Positions 46,778 to 58,517 are shown, counted from the stretch's first letter. The stretch is DNA of 64,000 bases from Austropuccinia psidii (GCA_023105745.1 JALGQZ010000005.1:2705501-2769500); one strand, 5' to 3'. Numbers and translations are program-made. The notes: generated by a model not told the origin, from the sequence alone.

Positions 46778-47360
46778 TTCATCAATGATTTCAGCTCTGA
46801 TAGTGATTCTGATATCCAGGAAGATATAATCTTATTACATATAATAACATCACAAAGATACATAAATCCTCATAGAAGATATCCATCACATTAAATTTAT
46901 ACAATGAATGATTTACAAAAATTATCATCTGAAAGGTCTCTTCAGATTTGTTGGACCACACATGAATCATTTGAAAAATTGGTTGCACAAATTCAAGATG
47001 ATAAAACCTTTCAAAAATCATCAAAAAAAAAACAATGCAATCCTGACATAAAATTGGCTGTGACACTATCAAGGTTAGGATCCAATAGAAATTGGGCTGC
47101 TTTGGAAAAATTGGAATGTTATTCTGAATTAGCCATGGGGCTATTTTGATGTGCACTAAAAGAGTTATCCAGATATTAATGAAGTTTAAGTGCAAAATGA
47201 TTGTGTGGCCAACAATAGAACAATGCAGAGAGATGTCTCAACTTATGCAGGAGCAAGGCTTCCCCAGGTGCATTGGATTTATTTATGGGAGTCTCATACC
47301 ATCATCACACTGTCCCCCCAGTGATGGTGAAGCCCATTTTTATTGTAAAAAGAGGTAAGC
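46778..47360 (+). pseudogene. PIF/Harbinger-like (DDE_Tnp_4) transposase remnant, cut by a family-A LTR
   Basis: The reading starts SSDSDSDIQEDIILLHIITSQRYINP, has a stop, then ERSLQICWTTHESFEKLVAQI. A frameshift near 47149 leads to TKRVIQIL, WPTIEQCREMSQLMQEQ and GFPRCIGFIYGSLIP, then DGEAHFYCKKR. This is the usual order of Harbinger-type nucleases. The first catalytic Asp (normally GFVDGT) is Tyr here. The frame ends where the retrotransposon begins, at AGAG-GTAAGC, which looks like a 5' splice site. The continuation after 58522 is not recognisable. Confidence 0.6.
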
Positions 47361-48766
47361 TGTCACAAACCTGGCAATTCACCCCCTTGGATCTCTGTAT
47401 GGAATATCAAGCCACAGTCCTTTTATGGCCAATTGGCCATATCTATCACCAGTGGCCAATATGGCCACATCATCATCTTATGGACCATTTGTCTTTTGGG
47501 GCCTTCATGGCCCTTCACCTCAATCCACAAGCCATAGCGGCGATTTATGCCCAATTGGGTATTTCTGGTCATTTCCCTCAAAACCAGGGGAAATGGCCCA
47601 AATGGCTGTTTTGGCCATTTGGGCTCATAATGCGCATTTTGCACAATTTTGCGCACTTTGACACAAAGTACCCAAAAGACACTTTCCCGCCCTTTGGGCC
47701 AGTTTTTGGCTCAGAACCCAAAAGTGGCCAAAATCCCCAAAGGACCCAAAAACACCTTTCCAAGATCTGAAGCCATCACATCCATCTTTTTCCCCTCTGT
47801 CTTTCCATCTCAAGACCTTTGGACATAATCTTCTTTCCAATGAACCAATATGCCATAAATGATGTTATATATCATTATGCATCATTTTTCAACAGCAATT
47901 CAATGGTGGCAATATAAAATGGTCATTTCAATATTCCAACATATCATCACGTCATCAAGGCACCCAATCATTCAGAGGACTCATCAAGGCTCAAGAGCAA
48001 GGGTTTCAGCGTCAAAGACCAATCACCCCATCAAGACGGCATTGGTTAATTTCATTCACAGTATTCCTCCAAGGAAATACTGTTCAACCATTCTCAAGGG
48101 ATTCAAGAGGCAGTTCATTCATTCATTTGTCAAGTGTCAAAGCTCCACTCAATCCATCTTGGAAACCACCTTCATTTCAATACAGTCTGGATCCATCAAG
48201 AACTGTATTCCATTTTCAAGTATGGGAAATTCAATCAACCCATTTCATTCTCAATATTAGCTAGCTGTATCAATTCCCAAAACAATCAATACAGCCTCAA
48301 GGATCAATACAGATCAGTTTTCAGCCTGAAGAACTCAAGCTCCCAACTTTTCACATATACCAGCTACCCTTTCCACCCTGGGGGGTTTTTCCCCAGTTAA
48401 CTAATATATTTTGATTTTATTTTATCTTTATTTATCTTATCATTTTGTTAAGTGAATACTGATATTATCAAGTCAGTCATTTAGCACCTTTTCTCTTATT
48501 CTTTCTTTGCCTGTCAATGGATAGTTGGTGGTCATATCCTTACTAATTCCACTGTTCATTTTGGCAGGTTGAAAAAGTGATTAAGGACTTAATTGGTTGG
48601 ATCTTTGGCCATTTGGCTTCTTTTTCCTCTTATTGCATCTCATCTTTGTACCTGCATATTTCTTAAAGGAATTCAATTCTTTATTCTTTTGGAGTCTTCC
48701 AAGTGAGTTCCCTGATTGCTGAGTGCCAGGCCACTCTTGTTTTTCTGTCCAAGAGCCCCTGTGACA
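47361..48766 (+). repeat. 5' LTR of the family-A chromovirus
   Basis: 1406 bp with inverted TGTCACA/TGTGACA ends. U3 (about 47400-47720) is dense in TGGCCA and TGGCC motifs. TATA-like CATATA is at 48353-48358, a hairpin (CTGG...CCCCAG) at about 48378-48396, and AGTTAACTAATATA at 48395-48408 at the likely RNA start. Open stretches of about 165 codons inside the LTR are not considered genes. Confidence 0.92.
48353..48408 (+). promoter_or_regulatory. Core promoter, hairpin and self-priming motif of family-A LTR
   Basis: CATATA, hairpin and AGTTAACTAATATA are in the same order as in the other family-A LTRs. AGTTAACTAATATA pairs with TATATTAATTAACT at 48768-48781 with one mismatch in 14. If RNA starts here, its 5' end could anneal just inside the 5' LTR. 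Confidence 0.5.
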
Positions 48767-48783
48767 TTATATTAATTAACTCA
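48767..48783 (+). promoter_or_regulatory. Candidate self-primer binding site of family A
   Basis: TTATATTAATTAACTCA lies directly inside the 5' LTR where a tRNA-type site would start TGG. It has no such start and is instead complementary to the conserved LTR motif AGTTAA(C/T)TAAT. This is the arrangement known for self-primed Tf1 of fission yeast. Confidence 0.5.
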
Positions 48784-51328
48784 TAATTTCTTTTCATTCT
48801 GTTCATTCTTCCCTTATAATTTCATTCACTCATTTCATTGAAATTATGACACTTTAATGCTTATGAATCTTATGATTCATTGTCACATCTCAATTTTCTC
48901 TCATTCATTCTTCATTCTGAAAATTGAAAGCTGACCCCAATTTTATTTTTTGTTTCTCTTTTTTGAAAATCTTATCTCAAATCATCATTCTCAATTTATT
49001 GATAATTCAGGCGTCATATTAATTTTCATTTTATTTCAAATTTTTCATCAAGTTATTCAGACACATTTTTGACCTCAAGATTCATATTTGATTCATTATT
49101 CAAGAATTTTGATTTTTAAAGATAAACTCACTTGATTTTGATTTGATTGATTGATTTGACATAAATTGATATTGACCTCAAGCAAATTGATTGTGAGCCT
49201 TAGAGGTATTTTCATATACCCAAAAGACCACAAAAGATGAATTAAGATACAAATATAAGTAAAATAAATTTATTTTTATTATAAAAATAAAAATTGAAAT
49301 ATAAATACATATTTATATTTAAAAATCAAAATTTAATTATAATTTAAAAATAAAATTACAATAAAATTTAAAATTATGAAATTATATTTTTACTTGTAAA
49401 AATTAAGTAAAAATGAATTTTTAATGAAATTTGTGAAATTTAAATATTTTTGGTAAAAAGTTATATGAAATATATTATAGCTTTCTATCCAATAAAGAAA
49501 CATATAAAAATTATTTCACCATTTGATTCCTCATAAAAAATTAGGTGGGGTCACCTCTGAGTGAAATTTTTGTAACTCAACTCTAAATAAGCTTAAATTA
49601 GGTTTTTAGTATTTTCAATACAAAAATTGAAAATACTCAAAACTTTAATTTAATTCACACCACATGTGGTGTTAACCATCAATTTTTGTGTTAAAATTGA
49701 GGTGCTGTGTTTAGTTTAGAAGTTATGAGGAATTGAAGTATTTTCAATTGAACTCAATTGAAATGTCAAAATGTGCGCATGTATTACATAAGTGAACTTT
49801 GATTTACATATGAGGTATCAATTATTACTGTATTGTACTGTACAATTGAACTGAATTACATATGTAAATTATAAGTATAATACATGATGAGGAATTAAAG
49901 GAAAAATAAATTGGAAAGATTACATTTGGGGGGGAAAAGGAACTCCAGCTCTAAGGGGGAGCTAGACCCCCAAAATCCTTGCTGACAGGCGTGTGGTGTC
50001 AAAATTCACGCAAAAGTTCATCACTTTTGGCCTGGAATTGAGCTACAGGGTCTGTGGACTCAATTGATGATGAGGTTTTGATACCAACTGGGGTAGGTTT
50101 AGCTGTTGCCAAGAGGGTTAAACTACCCTTAAGATAAAACAATCATAGTAAAAACAGTTTTAACTGGCTTCTACGCCTCTTACACACATTCTGACGTGTT
50201 TTGAAGGCTCTAGACCAGGTATTGCTATAGTAATGGCTGATTTAAGGGTCTAAAATGGCTAAAAATGGCTTAAACCAGCCCTTTTTTGGTCTAAACCAGG
50301 GTTCAATGATTCCATAATTGGCTTTTCTGTTGTCAGACTGTTTTCCACGACGGACAAGAGTAAACTTTACTTTTGGAGTAAGAAAATTGATGGCTATAAA
50401 AGAATGTCTTCTTTGCCCCACTTTTCTCTTCATGTTAGAATCTTTTCCTTTTATAATTAGCTTAAACATTGTTAAACCAATCAATAAGAGATTCCAACCA
50501 CCTTTCTTAAGTAATTTTAAAACTTTTAAACACGTGAAAAAATTAATATAATCATTTTTACCCCTGAACCACCCCAAAAGTGAATTAAAGCAACTTTCAT
50601 CACTTTAAACTTTGTCACTTTGTTTCCAAATTCACTCTGGTCACTTTTGGGCGTTTTTTCTCTTTAATATTGTTTTTAAAGACTCTGTTCTTTAATTAAT
50701 TGCTTGCAGTTCTTTTCTCAATCAATTCCAATTGAAATTGCTCTTGAATAAATTTCTTTTGTAGCCTTAAATATCTCTTGTAGAGTATTTTTGGATAAAT
50801 TTTTATTGTTGGTAAAACAATAAATCTCTATAATATTATTGTTTTATACTAATAAAGTTATAAGCAATAAATATGGCGTGTTTTCTCTTAAAAATTATAT
50901 TTCTTACCATTTTTAATTGATTTTTACCTTATACAAATTTTGAAGACAGGAAAAGTACTTGATTTTTAATCAAAGTTTCATATCCACACCTTACATTGAT
51001 TGACCTGAAGATTTCATTGATTTTTCTGATTTTCAAATCAAGAATTTTGACATAAATTGATTTTGACTCAAGAATTCATTTTGATTGATTGATTTTCTGC
51101 AAGATTTTGATTTTGATTGATTCGACATTTGATTTATTGACTTCAAGTTTTCATTTGATATTTAATTGATTGATTTACCTGAATATTTCATTTGATTTAT
51201 TGATTCTTATTTATTTTCCTCAAGATATTGATTTTGACTTTTGACTTCAAGCATTATTTCAATTGCCTCAAGATTTAATCTTCAAATCTTGATCCTTTTT
51301 CATCTTATTTCATTTTTATCCTGAAATC
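48784..51328 (+). other. Leader of the family-A element, interrupted by a family-E solo LTR
   Basis: The leader (48784-49191 and 50996-51328) is AT-rich and repetitive, with many TTGATT, CAAG and TTTCATT motifs. No coding was found before gag. The inserted LTR is listed separately. Confidence 0.6.
49192..50995 (+). mobile_element. Family-E solo LTR, target duplication TTGAT
   Basis: 1804 bp from TGTGAGCCT to CCTTACA. TTGAT is at 49187-49191 and 50996-51000. It matches the split family-E LTR at 20091/41248 in opposite orientation. The LTR ends resemble family B (TGTGAGCCTT...CCTTACA), and both carry a stem-loop with GTTGGTAA (here 50802-50824), so B and E are related families. No internal region remains. 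Confidence 0.9.
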
Positions 51329-51805
51329 ATGCCACTCCAACACTCACCTCCTGCAAGGCAGACAAGATCTCAGGCCAGAACTCAATCTTTTCTCACTTCA
51401 ACTCCCAGGGCTCCTCTTGATGGCACCCCAGCAGCTTCTCAACTGTGGGCAAAATTGGACAGAGGACCCATTTTGGAAGGAGCAGCACCGTCCAGGAAGG
51501 AAGGAAGAGTGCCAAGAAGATCAAGTTCATTTTCAGGAGTAGTTGGCGGATTTCCAGGAACTTCAAGGACCATTTTCAAAGGTCCAGGTGAAGATGGTGA
51601 AGAGGAAGAGTCTGATGGTACTGAAGATGTCCCTGCTCCTGTGGAGGCATCCCAAGGTACTGGAGGGCCAACTCTATCCCAGTCTAATCAGCCTTTCTCT
51701 CATCGGTCTGAACCATCTTTGCTGGCCATTATGCAGAAAATGACTCAGATTATGGCAAATCTTCAAGCAGCTTCATCCTCTGAAGCATCAAGACTCCATC
51801 TATGA
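51329..51805 (+). pseudogene. Gag N-terminal part, family-A element
   Basis: 158 residues starting MPLQHSPPARQTRSQ. The segment is rich in Ser, Pro and Arg with an acidic stretch (GEDGEEEESDGTED), typical of the disordered start of these Gag proteins. It ends in LQAASSSEASRLHL-stop. The next frame starts at an overlapping ATG (ATGA, 51802-51805). I infer that one Gag was split by a small frameshifting deletion. Stop-restart at ATGA is the alternative. Confidence 0.7.
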
Positions 51806-52626
51806 AGGCACCAGAATGCTTTGATGGGACTCAACCCTTCAAAGTTAGAAGCTTTATTCAGTCTTGTCAACTGATTTTTCATAATTATCCGGCAAACTTC
51901 ACTCAAGACAGAAAGAAGGTCCTTTATGCCACTTCATTTCTCATTGGCAGGGCTGCAAAATTGATTGAGCCTTATCTTTCCAATCTCACCAATCAAGATC
52001 CAAATTACCTTCTCAATTCATGGAAATTATTTGAATCTCAACTCTTCACCTTATTTGGGGACCCAAATGAAGTCAGAAAAGCTGAAGCAGAATTGGATTC
52101 TTTAAAAATGAAAGAAGGTGGGCATGTATCTTTATACATTGCTGATTTCAGAAGTCTTGTCTCAAGAATTGGAAACTGGGGTGAAAGAGCTCTCATCCAT
52201 CATTTCAGGAAGGGATTTCCATCCAGGATTTTGGATCAATTGGCCTCCCATCCTTCAAGAATTGAATCTCTTCAAGATTTAATGGATATTACCCTGGAGC
52301 TTGATGCCAGGTACCATGAGAGGCAAAATAAAAAGAGTCATCATCAAGAAAAGAATCCAGAAGCCTCAAAGTCACATTCTTCTCATCCTCAAAGTTCTTC
52401 AAGCTCAAGTCAAAAGAAGAAGAAGAATTTTCAGAAGAGGGACAAGCCCCATTCTTCTTTATTGAATAAAGACTTCAAGTTGATGAATTTTGAAAAATCA
52501 AGAGGAATCAAGGAGGGTCTATGTACCTATTGTGGTGGGAAGCATAGTCTTGAGTCCTGTTTCAAAAGGCCTCAAAACAAGCTTACCCAACCATCAGGCA
52601 AATTTCCCAGCCAGGGGAAAGCCTGA
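51802..52626 (+). pseudogene. Gag capsid and zinc-knuckle part, family-A element
   Basis: 274 residues. The Gag domain covers about 10-175 (PECFDGTQPFKVRSFIQSCQ, LFESQLFTLFGDPNEVRKAE, HVSLYIADFRSLVSRIG). A His/Ser/Lys-rich linker follows, then the zinc knuckle CTYCGGKHSLESC. The knuckle spacing is CX2CX3HX4C, one residue shorter than the canonical CX2CX4HX4C. Capsid-like assembly and RNA packaging are the family roles. The N-terminal part is in another frame (51329-51805). Confidence 0.85.
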
Positions 52627-52679
52627 GTGAAGATCATGCTGGGTTCAATGGTCTTCACTGTTTTCCATCCAGAGCACAA

Positions 52680-53126
52680 TTGTGCATTCTGAATACTGGT
52701 GTCAAAAATTCTCTTAAATTTTTTGTTTTTTCTTCTCTCTCTGATATGTTTTACAGTATTCTCATTGATTCTGGTGCTACCAACTCATTTATTGCAAAGC
52801 AGTTTGTTCACAAGTATTCTTTGACCATGTCAGAGCTCCCAGAGAAGATTCCCCTTATTATTCTTTACTCCTCAAAGTCTCCTTCTTTATTTGTGACTCA
52901 CCATACTAAATATATGGTTGAGCTCCCTTCCTTCCCAAGCTTTGAATGTGACTTTTTAGTCATTGATACTCCCAAGAGAGAAGACCTAATATTGGGCTTT
53001 GACTTTATTAATCATTTTAATCCATCTATTGATTGGAGGCAAGGGCTGATCACCTTTAATGCTGATCATAAGGACTATTGTGATCCTTTAAAATCTTTCA
53101 GTAATGACTTTTCTTCTGCCAAATAA
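52680..53126 (+). pseudogene. Aspartic protease region of Pol, family-A element
   Basis: This frame contains the retropepsin motif ILIDSGATNSFI and, about 85 residues later, LILGFDFINHFNPSIDW. Both are the usual parts of Gypsy proteases. It is in a different frame from gag. The protein ends FSSAK-stop, and similar-looking coding continues only with stops and a frame change up to about 53357. Protease would process Gag-Pol. Confidence 0.82.
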
Positions 53127-53356
53127 TGTGCAGCTCTGGTTTGTGATTCTAGAGCACCATAATTTCCATATTCTGTCCATATTCCTTCCCTTAATTCCCA
53201 TCAGTCATTACTATCATCTAGAGATGAAGTCTTCAAAGAGATTCAAGATGTTGGAGAAGATAATTCTGTATCTTCACTTCATCTCTTCTTTGGGAATATG
53301 GACCTTCCTCCTTCATCTTATCATGACTCCCTGGAGGAGTTGTGGGATGAAGAAAA

Positions 53357-55138
53357 ATGCCACAAGAAATAGAAACCGTGATGAAGGTTTTTCCTTCTGT
53401 TTATCACCAGTACTTGGATGTATTCTCCAAGGTGAAAACAGAGACACTTCCTCCTCACTGCGCCTGTGATCATCATATCAAGCTGGAGGGGTCTCTACCT
53501 CCAGTTGGGGTGATCTACTCTTTATCAAACCAAGAGTAAGATACACTCAGGGCCTACATTTCAGAGAATGTAGAGAAAGGTTTCATCCGGACAAGCTCCT
53601 CTTCAACAGGAGCACCTGTCCTCTTTGTCAAAAAGAAAGATGGTGGCCTCCATTTGTGTGTTGATTACCTCAAACTCAATGCTGTTACTAGGAAGAACAA
53701 GTATCCTGTTCCTCCTATGAATCAGCTTCTTACTGTTTTCAATGGTTCTTCTATCTTCTCCAAGATTGATTTGCGTGGTGCATATAAACTGCTCAGAATC
53801 AAGCAAGGTGATGAACACTTGACATGTTTTAGAACTAAATATGGCAGCTATGAGTATTTGGTTATGCCATTTAGGCTCACCAATGCTCCTGCCTCTTTAC
53901 AAAACCTTGTCAATGATATCTTTTATGATCTTCTTGATATTTATGTTGTGGTTTGTTTGGATGAAATTATGGTCTTTTCCAAATCTGAAGAAGAACATGA
54001 CACTCATGTGTCCACTGTTCTTTCCAGACTCAGAGCCAATAACCTCTTTGCTAAGGCCTCCAAGTGCCTGTTTCATGTTACTAGTGTAGAGTATTTGGGT
54101 TATGTTGTTTCTTCTGAAGGCCTCAAGATGGACCAAGAAAAAGTCCAGCAAATTCTCAATTGGCCACCTCTAAGAAACCTCAAGGCTCTTCAATCATTCC
54201 TTGGCTTTGCCAATGTTTACCGCCGTTTCATCAAGAATTATTCAAAGAAGATTAGTTCACTCACAAGTTTCCTCAAGAAAGATTCCCATTTTCCCCTCAA
54301 TGAGGAAGCTCTTATACAGTTTCATCAACTCAAAGAGGCTTTCACCATTGCTCCAATCCTTTCTCACTTTGATCCTTCTCTACCCACCATTGTAGAGACT
54401 GATACATCTGATTATGCCTTGGCTGCTGTACTGAGTCATATTTTTGACTCAGGAAAACATCCCATTGCATTTGATAGCTGCAAGCTTCTCCCAGCTGAGG
54501 TCAATTATGAGATTCATGACAAGGAACTCCTTGGCATAGTCTGGGCTCTCAAGCGCTGCAGAGCTTTTCTCCTTTCTCTTTCTTCCTCTTTTGAAGTTCT
54601 CACTGATCATTCATCACTTCAATATTTTATGTCCTCAAAGATTCTTACTCACCGTCAAGCCCGCTGGGCTGAATTTCTCTCTGAATTCCATTTTTCAATC
54701 ACCTACCGCCCTGGCCGCTTGGCTACCCTTCCAGGTGCTTTATCACGTTGGGACAATGTGTACCCAGAGAGGGGGGAAGATTTCATCAGCAAGAATCCAA
54801 TGAATTATCAAAAAATAATCAGGAAAGATGAAATTCAAGCCTCAAAATTCTTTGCAGTCAAGGTGGAAGCATTCTCAAATTTGATTGAATCAATTCAGAA
54901 GGCATTATGGCAAGATTCTCAATATAGAAGTATCCTTCAAGATTTGGGTAAAGGTAAATTTGTCCAATATTATTCTCTTGATTCCTCCTCCCAACCTCTT
55001 CTGTTCAAAGATCGGGTGGTGGTCTCAAATGACCCCACCATTAAACTCAGCATACTTCAAAAAAGGCATGACTCTCCTCTAGCTGGACACCCTGGCCAAG
55101 AGAAGACTCTCAAACTTGTCAAGCGGGATTTTTACTAG
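53357..55138 (+). pseudogene. Reverse transcriptase, RNase H and start of integrase, family-A element
   Basis: One frame with an internal stop at 53537-53539 (LSNQE-stop-DTLRAY). The reverse transcriptase starts around GAPVLFVKKKDGG and has IDLRGAYKLLRI and MPFRLTNAPAS. The active-site box reads CLDE (53954-53965) where YxDD is required, so it is inactive. RNase H shows IVETDTSDYALAAV, NYEIHDKELLGIVWAL and FEVLTDHSSLQYF. The integrase zinc region begins (RHDSPLAGHPGQEKTL) and the frame stops at TAG in RDFY-stop-SGM, where the A2 copy has Trp. Confidence 0.9.
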
Positions 55139-55954
55139 TCTGGCATGACTCAATTTATCAAGGATTATGTATCATCCTGTCAACAGTGCTCAAGAAACAA
55201 AAATATTCACCTTAAAGAGTTTGGACTCCTCAAAACTCTTCCAATTCCAAACGGTCCTTGGATTTGTCTTTAAATGGATTTCATCACTCAATTGCCACTG
55301 TCCAATTCCTTTGACTCAATCCTTGTCATAGTGGACAGATTCTCAAAAATGGCAGTTTTTATTCCAACAATGTATTCAATAACTTCATTAGATTTGGCCC
55401 ATTTATTCATCAAGAATATTTTCTCAAAGAATGTCCTTCCTTCAAGCATTGTTAGTGATAGAGGTTCTCTTTTTGTTTCTTCTTTTTGGACCAATCTTTG
55501 TCAGCAGCTCAAGATTTCAAGAGATCTGTCAACTGCTTATCATCCAGAAACTGATGGACAGACAGAGAGGGTAAATCAGATACTAGAACAGTACCTTTGG
55601 ATTTATGTCAGTTATCATCAAGATGATTGGAACACCTGGCTCCCTCTGGCTGAATTTTCCTGCAATAACTCTGACCACTCTTCAACAAAACAATCACCGT
55701 TTTTCACTGTTTATGGAAGAGATCCACATTTTGACTCAGTTCACATTACTCAAGATAATCCTGATGGAAATTTATCAACAGAAATCCAATCAGTACAGCA
55801 ACATGTCAAGAGAGAACTTGAAGTTGCCATAAACAGGTTTAAGAGGTATGCAGATAAAAGTAGAGCAAGTCCACCTGTTTTCAATCCTGGTGACATGGTA
55901 TGGCTTTCTTCCAAGAACATCAAATCAACTAGACCCACCAAAAAAACTGTCTGA
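55139..55954 (+). pseudogene. Integrase core, family-A element
   Basis: It continues in the same frame as reverse transcriptase after the TAG at 55136-55138. The zinc region ends CQQCSRNKN. A further TAA (55271-55273) breaks GPWICL-stop-MDFITQLP. The catalytic positions MDFITQL, SDRGSLF and ETDGQTERVN are intact. An extra A in a run of seven A (about 55938-55944) shifts the frame in RPTKK, so the frame ends at 55954. Confidence 0.9.
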
Positions 55955-56342
55955 AAGATGGTTGGGTCCTTTTCCAATGTTGAAGAAAGTCAGCACTCAT
56001 GCCTACCACCTCAAGCTCTCATCTCAATGGAAGTCCATCCACCCAGTCTTCCATATTTCACTCTTAGAACCAGTCAAGACATCAACAATCCCAAATAGGC
56101 ATCAAGAGCCTCCTCCTCCAATCATCATTGAAGAGGAAGAGGAATGGGAAGTATCCCAGATACTGGACTCAAAGCTTAAGAGAGGAAAATTATGGTATTT
56201 GGTGGAATGGAAAGGTTTCAGTCAAGACTCAGAAAGATCCACTTGGGAACCAACTGAAAACCTCAATAATTGTCCTGAACTGGTTAAGGATTTTCATTCA
56301 TTATATCCTGAAAAGCCTGGGCCCAATTCTTCAAAAGCTTGA
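55938..56342 (+). pseudogene. Integrase C-terminus and chromodomain, family-A element
   Basis: This frame, +1 relative to the integrase core because of the extra A, continues KKLSERWLGPFPMLKKV, IHPVFHISLLEPVK, a Pro/Glu stretch, and the chromodomain (WEVSQILDSKLKRGKLWYLV, EWKGFSQDSERSTWEP). It ends GPNSSKA-stop. The chromodomain aromatic residues W, Y and W are present. It is closely similar to the A2 copy at 3-1583. Confidence 0.9.
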
Positions 56343-57128
56343 TTCATTATGGTGCTTGGTGGGGAGAGGAATTACCAAAAGTAAGTCCCACTCCTGGTAT
56401 GCACCTTTAGGGGTATTCTACTCTTTTCTGTTGTAAGCATCACCTTGGCCACTCTGTGAGCACTTTGCAATTTTGGACACAGATCTTTGGCATGGCGTTC
56501 AACTTCATTTCCAATCTTATGACTATTTTCACTTGGGACAATGGGCCATTCACTTTTCAATTCATTTCCAAGACTTCAAAATTCAAATTTATTCCTTCAA
56601 CATTTCTCGTTTTTATTTTTATGGCACTGGCAGGAGTGGTAACTACCAAAAGTAAGTTCCTCTCCTGGTGTGCACTTCCCTGAGGGGTCTACAATCTTGT
56701 CAAAACATTACCTTGGCCAGTTTGTGAGCACCTGGCATAAAATTTATCTTTCCAGGTCATTGGCCAATTTCAAAATCAGTTATCAACCTCCATGATGAGA
56801 ATTGGAACCTCCTCAAGATTCAATTCATTTTTCTTTTCTCTTTTCTCTTTTTTTTATTATCATTTTCATTCTTTATGTTAAATTTTATTTTCATTTTCAT
56901 TTTATCATATCAAAAATTCATCTCAAAGAATATTCATTCATTACAACATCATCAATCATGAAGCCAATCTCAAAAGAAGATCAAGAAAGTCCTGCATCAT
57001 ATGACAAACTTTTAATATCAGTTATTATTTTATTTTACTCTTTCCCACTTTCAATCCTTTCCAATAGCCTTAACAGGCTTCACCTTGTATTTGTGCTCAG
57101 GAGCTCACCATTTCAAGATGGGGGGTAC
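56343..57128 (+). other. 3' non-coding region and polypurine tract of the family-A element
   Basis: Two copies of the GTAAGT-containing module (about 56348-56464 and 56620-56730) are followed by T-rich sequence. AAGATGGGGGGTAC (57115-57128) adjoins the 3' LTR and is the probable polypurine tract. Unlike A2, no antisense gene is present in this interval. Confidence 0.65.
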
Positions 57129-58517
57129 TGTCACAACCCTAGCAATTCACCTCCTTGGATCTCCGTATGGCATATCAAGCCACAGTCCTTTTATGGCCAA
57201 TTGGCCATATCTATCACCAGTGGCCAATATGGCCACATCATCATCTTATGGGGCCCTCATGGCCCTTCACCTCAATCCAGAAGCGATAGCGGCAATTTAT
57301 GCCCAATTGGGTATTTCTGGTCATTTCCCTCAAAACCAGGGGAAATGGCCCAAATTGCTGCTTTGGCCATTTGGGCTCATAATGCGCATTTGCGCATTTT
57401 TGCGCTCTTTGACGCAAAGTGTCCAAAAGACACTTTCCCGCCCTTTGCGCCAGTTTTTGGCTCAGAACCCAAAATTGGCCAAAAACCCCAAAGGACCAAG
57501 AAACACCTTTCCAAGATCTGAAGCTAACACATCCATCGTTTTCCCCTCTGTCTTTCTATCTCAAGACCTTTGGACGTAATCTTCTTTCCAATGAACCAAT
57601 ATGCCATCAATGATGTTATATATCATTATGCATCATTTTTAAACAGCAATTCAATGGTGGCAATATCAAATGGTCATTTCAATATTCCAACATATAATCA
57701 CATCATCAAGGCACCCAATCATTCAGAGGACTCATCAAGGCTCAAGAGCAAGTGTTTCAGCGTCAAAGACCAATCACGCCATCAAGATGTCATTGGATAA
57801 TTTCATTCACAGTATTCCTCCAAGGAAATACTGTTCAACCATTCTCAAGGGATTCAAGAGGCAGTTCATTCATTCATTCATTTGTCAAGTGTCAAAGCTC
57901 CACTCAATCCATCTTGGCAACCACCTTCATTTCAATACAGTCTGGATCCATCAAGAACTGTATTTCATTTTCAAGTATGGGAAATTAATTCAACTCATTT
58001 CAATTTCAATATTAGCCAGCTGTATCAATTCCCAAAACAATCAATACAGATCAGTTTTCAGCCTGAAGAACTCAAGCTTCCAGCTTTTCACATATACTGG
58101 CTACCCTTTCCACCCTGGTGGGTTTTTCCCCAGTTAACTAATATATTTTGATTTTATTTTATCTTTATTTATCTTATCATTTTGTTAAGTGAATACTGAT
58201 ATTATCAAGTCAGTCATTTAGCACCTTTTCTCTTATTCTTTTTTTGCCTGTCAATGGATAGTTGGTGGTCATATCCTTACTAATTCCATTGTTCATTTTG
58301 GCAGGTTAAAACAGTGATTAAGAACTTACTTGGTTGGCTCTTTGGCCATTTGGCTTCTTTTTCCTCTTATTGCATCTCATCTTTGTACCTGCATATTTCT
58401 TAGAGGAATTCAATTCTTTATTTTATTTTCTTTATTCTTTTGGAGTCCTCCAAGTGAGTTCCCTGATTGCTGAGTGCCAGGCCACTCTTTTTTTTCTGTC
58501 CAAGAGCCCCTGTGACA
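57129..58517 (+). repeat. 3' LTR of the family-A chromovirus
   Basis: 1389 bp with the same ends and internal order as the 5' LTR. The two differ by scattered substitutions and small indels (for example a missing stretch near 58045), so the insertion is older than the B array. The hairpin and AGTTAACTAATATA are at about 58114-58145. Confidence 0.92.

Larger units (their letters stand above)
47361..58517 (+). mobile_element. Full-length family-A chromovirus (Ty3/Gypsy), target duplication TAAGC, inactivated
   Basis: The 5' LTR 47361-48766 and 3' LTR 57129-58517 both run TGTCACA...TGTGACA. TAAGC precedes (47356-47360) and follows (58518-58522). The internal region holds gag, protease, reverse transcriptase, RNase H, integrase and chromodomain in that order. 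Stops, frameshifts and an altered reverse transcriptase active site inactivate it. A family-E solo LTR sits in the leader. Without that insertion the element is about 9.35 kb. Confidence 0.95.

Noticed and set aside
47273..47770. Open stretches of about 165 codons in both family-A LTRs (also 57085-57579)
   Set aside because: They cross the LTR boundary or lie in U3, frames differ in detail between the LTRs, and no protein-like pattern was seen.
51802..51805. ATGA overlap in gag as a programmed stop-restart
   Set aside because: This element has several other frame breaks, and the junction lacks part of the expected linker, so a frameshifting deletion is simpler.
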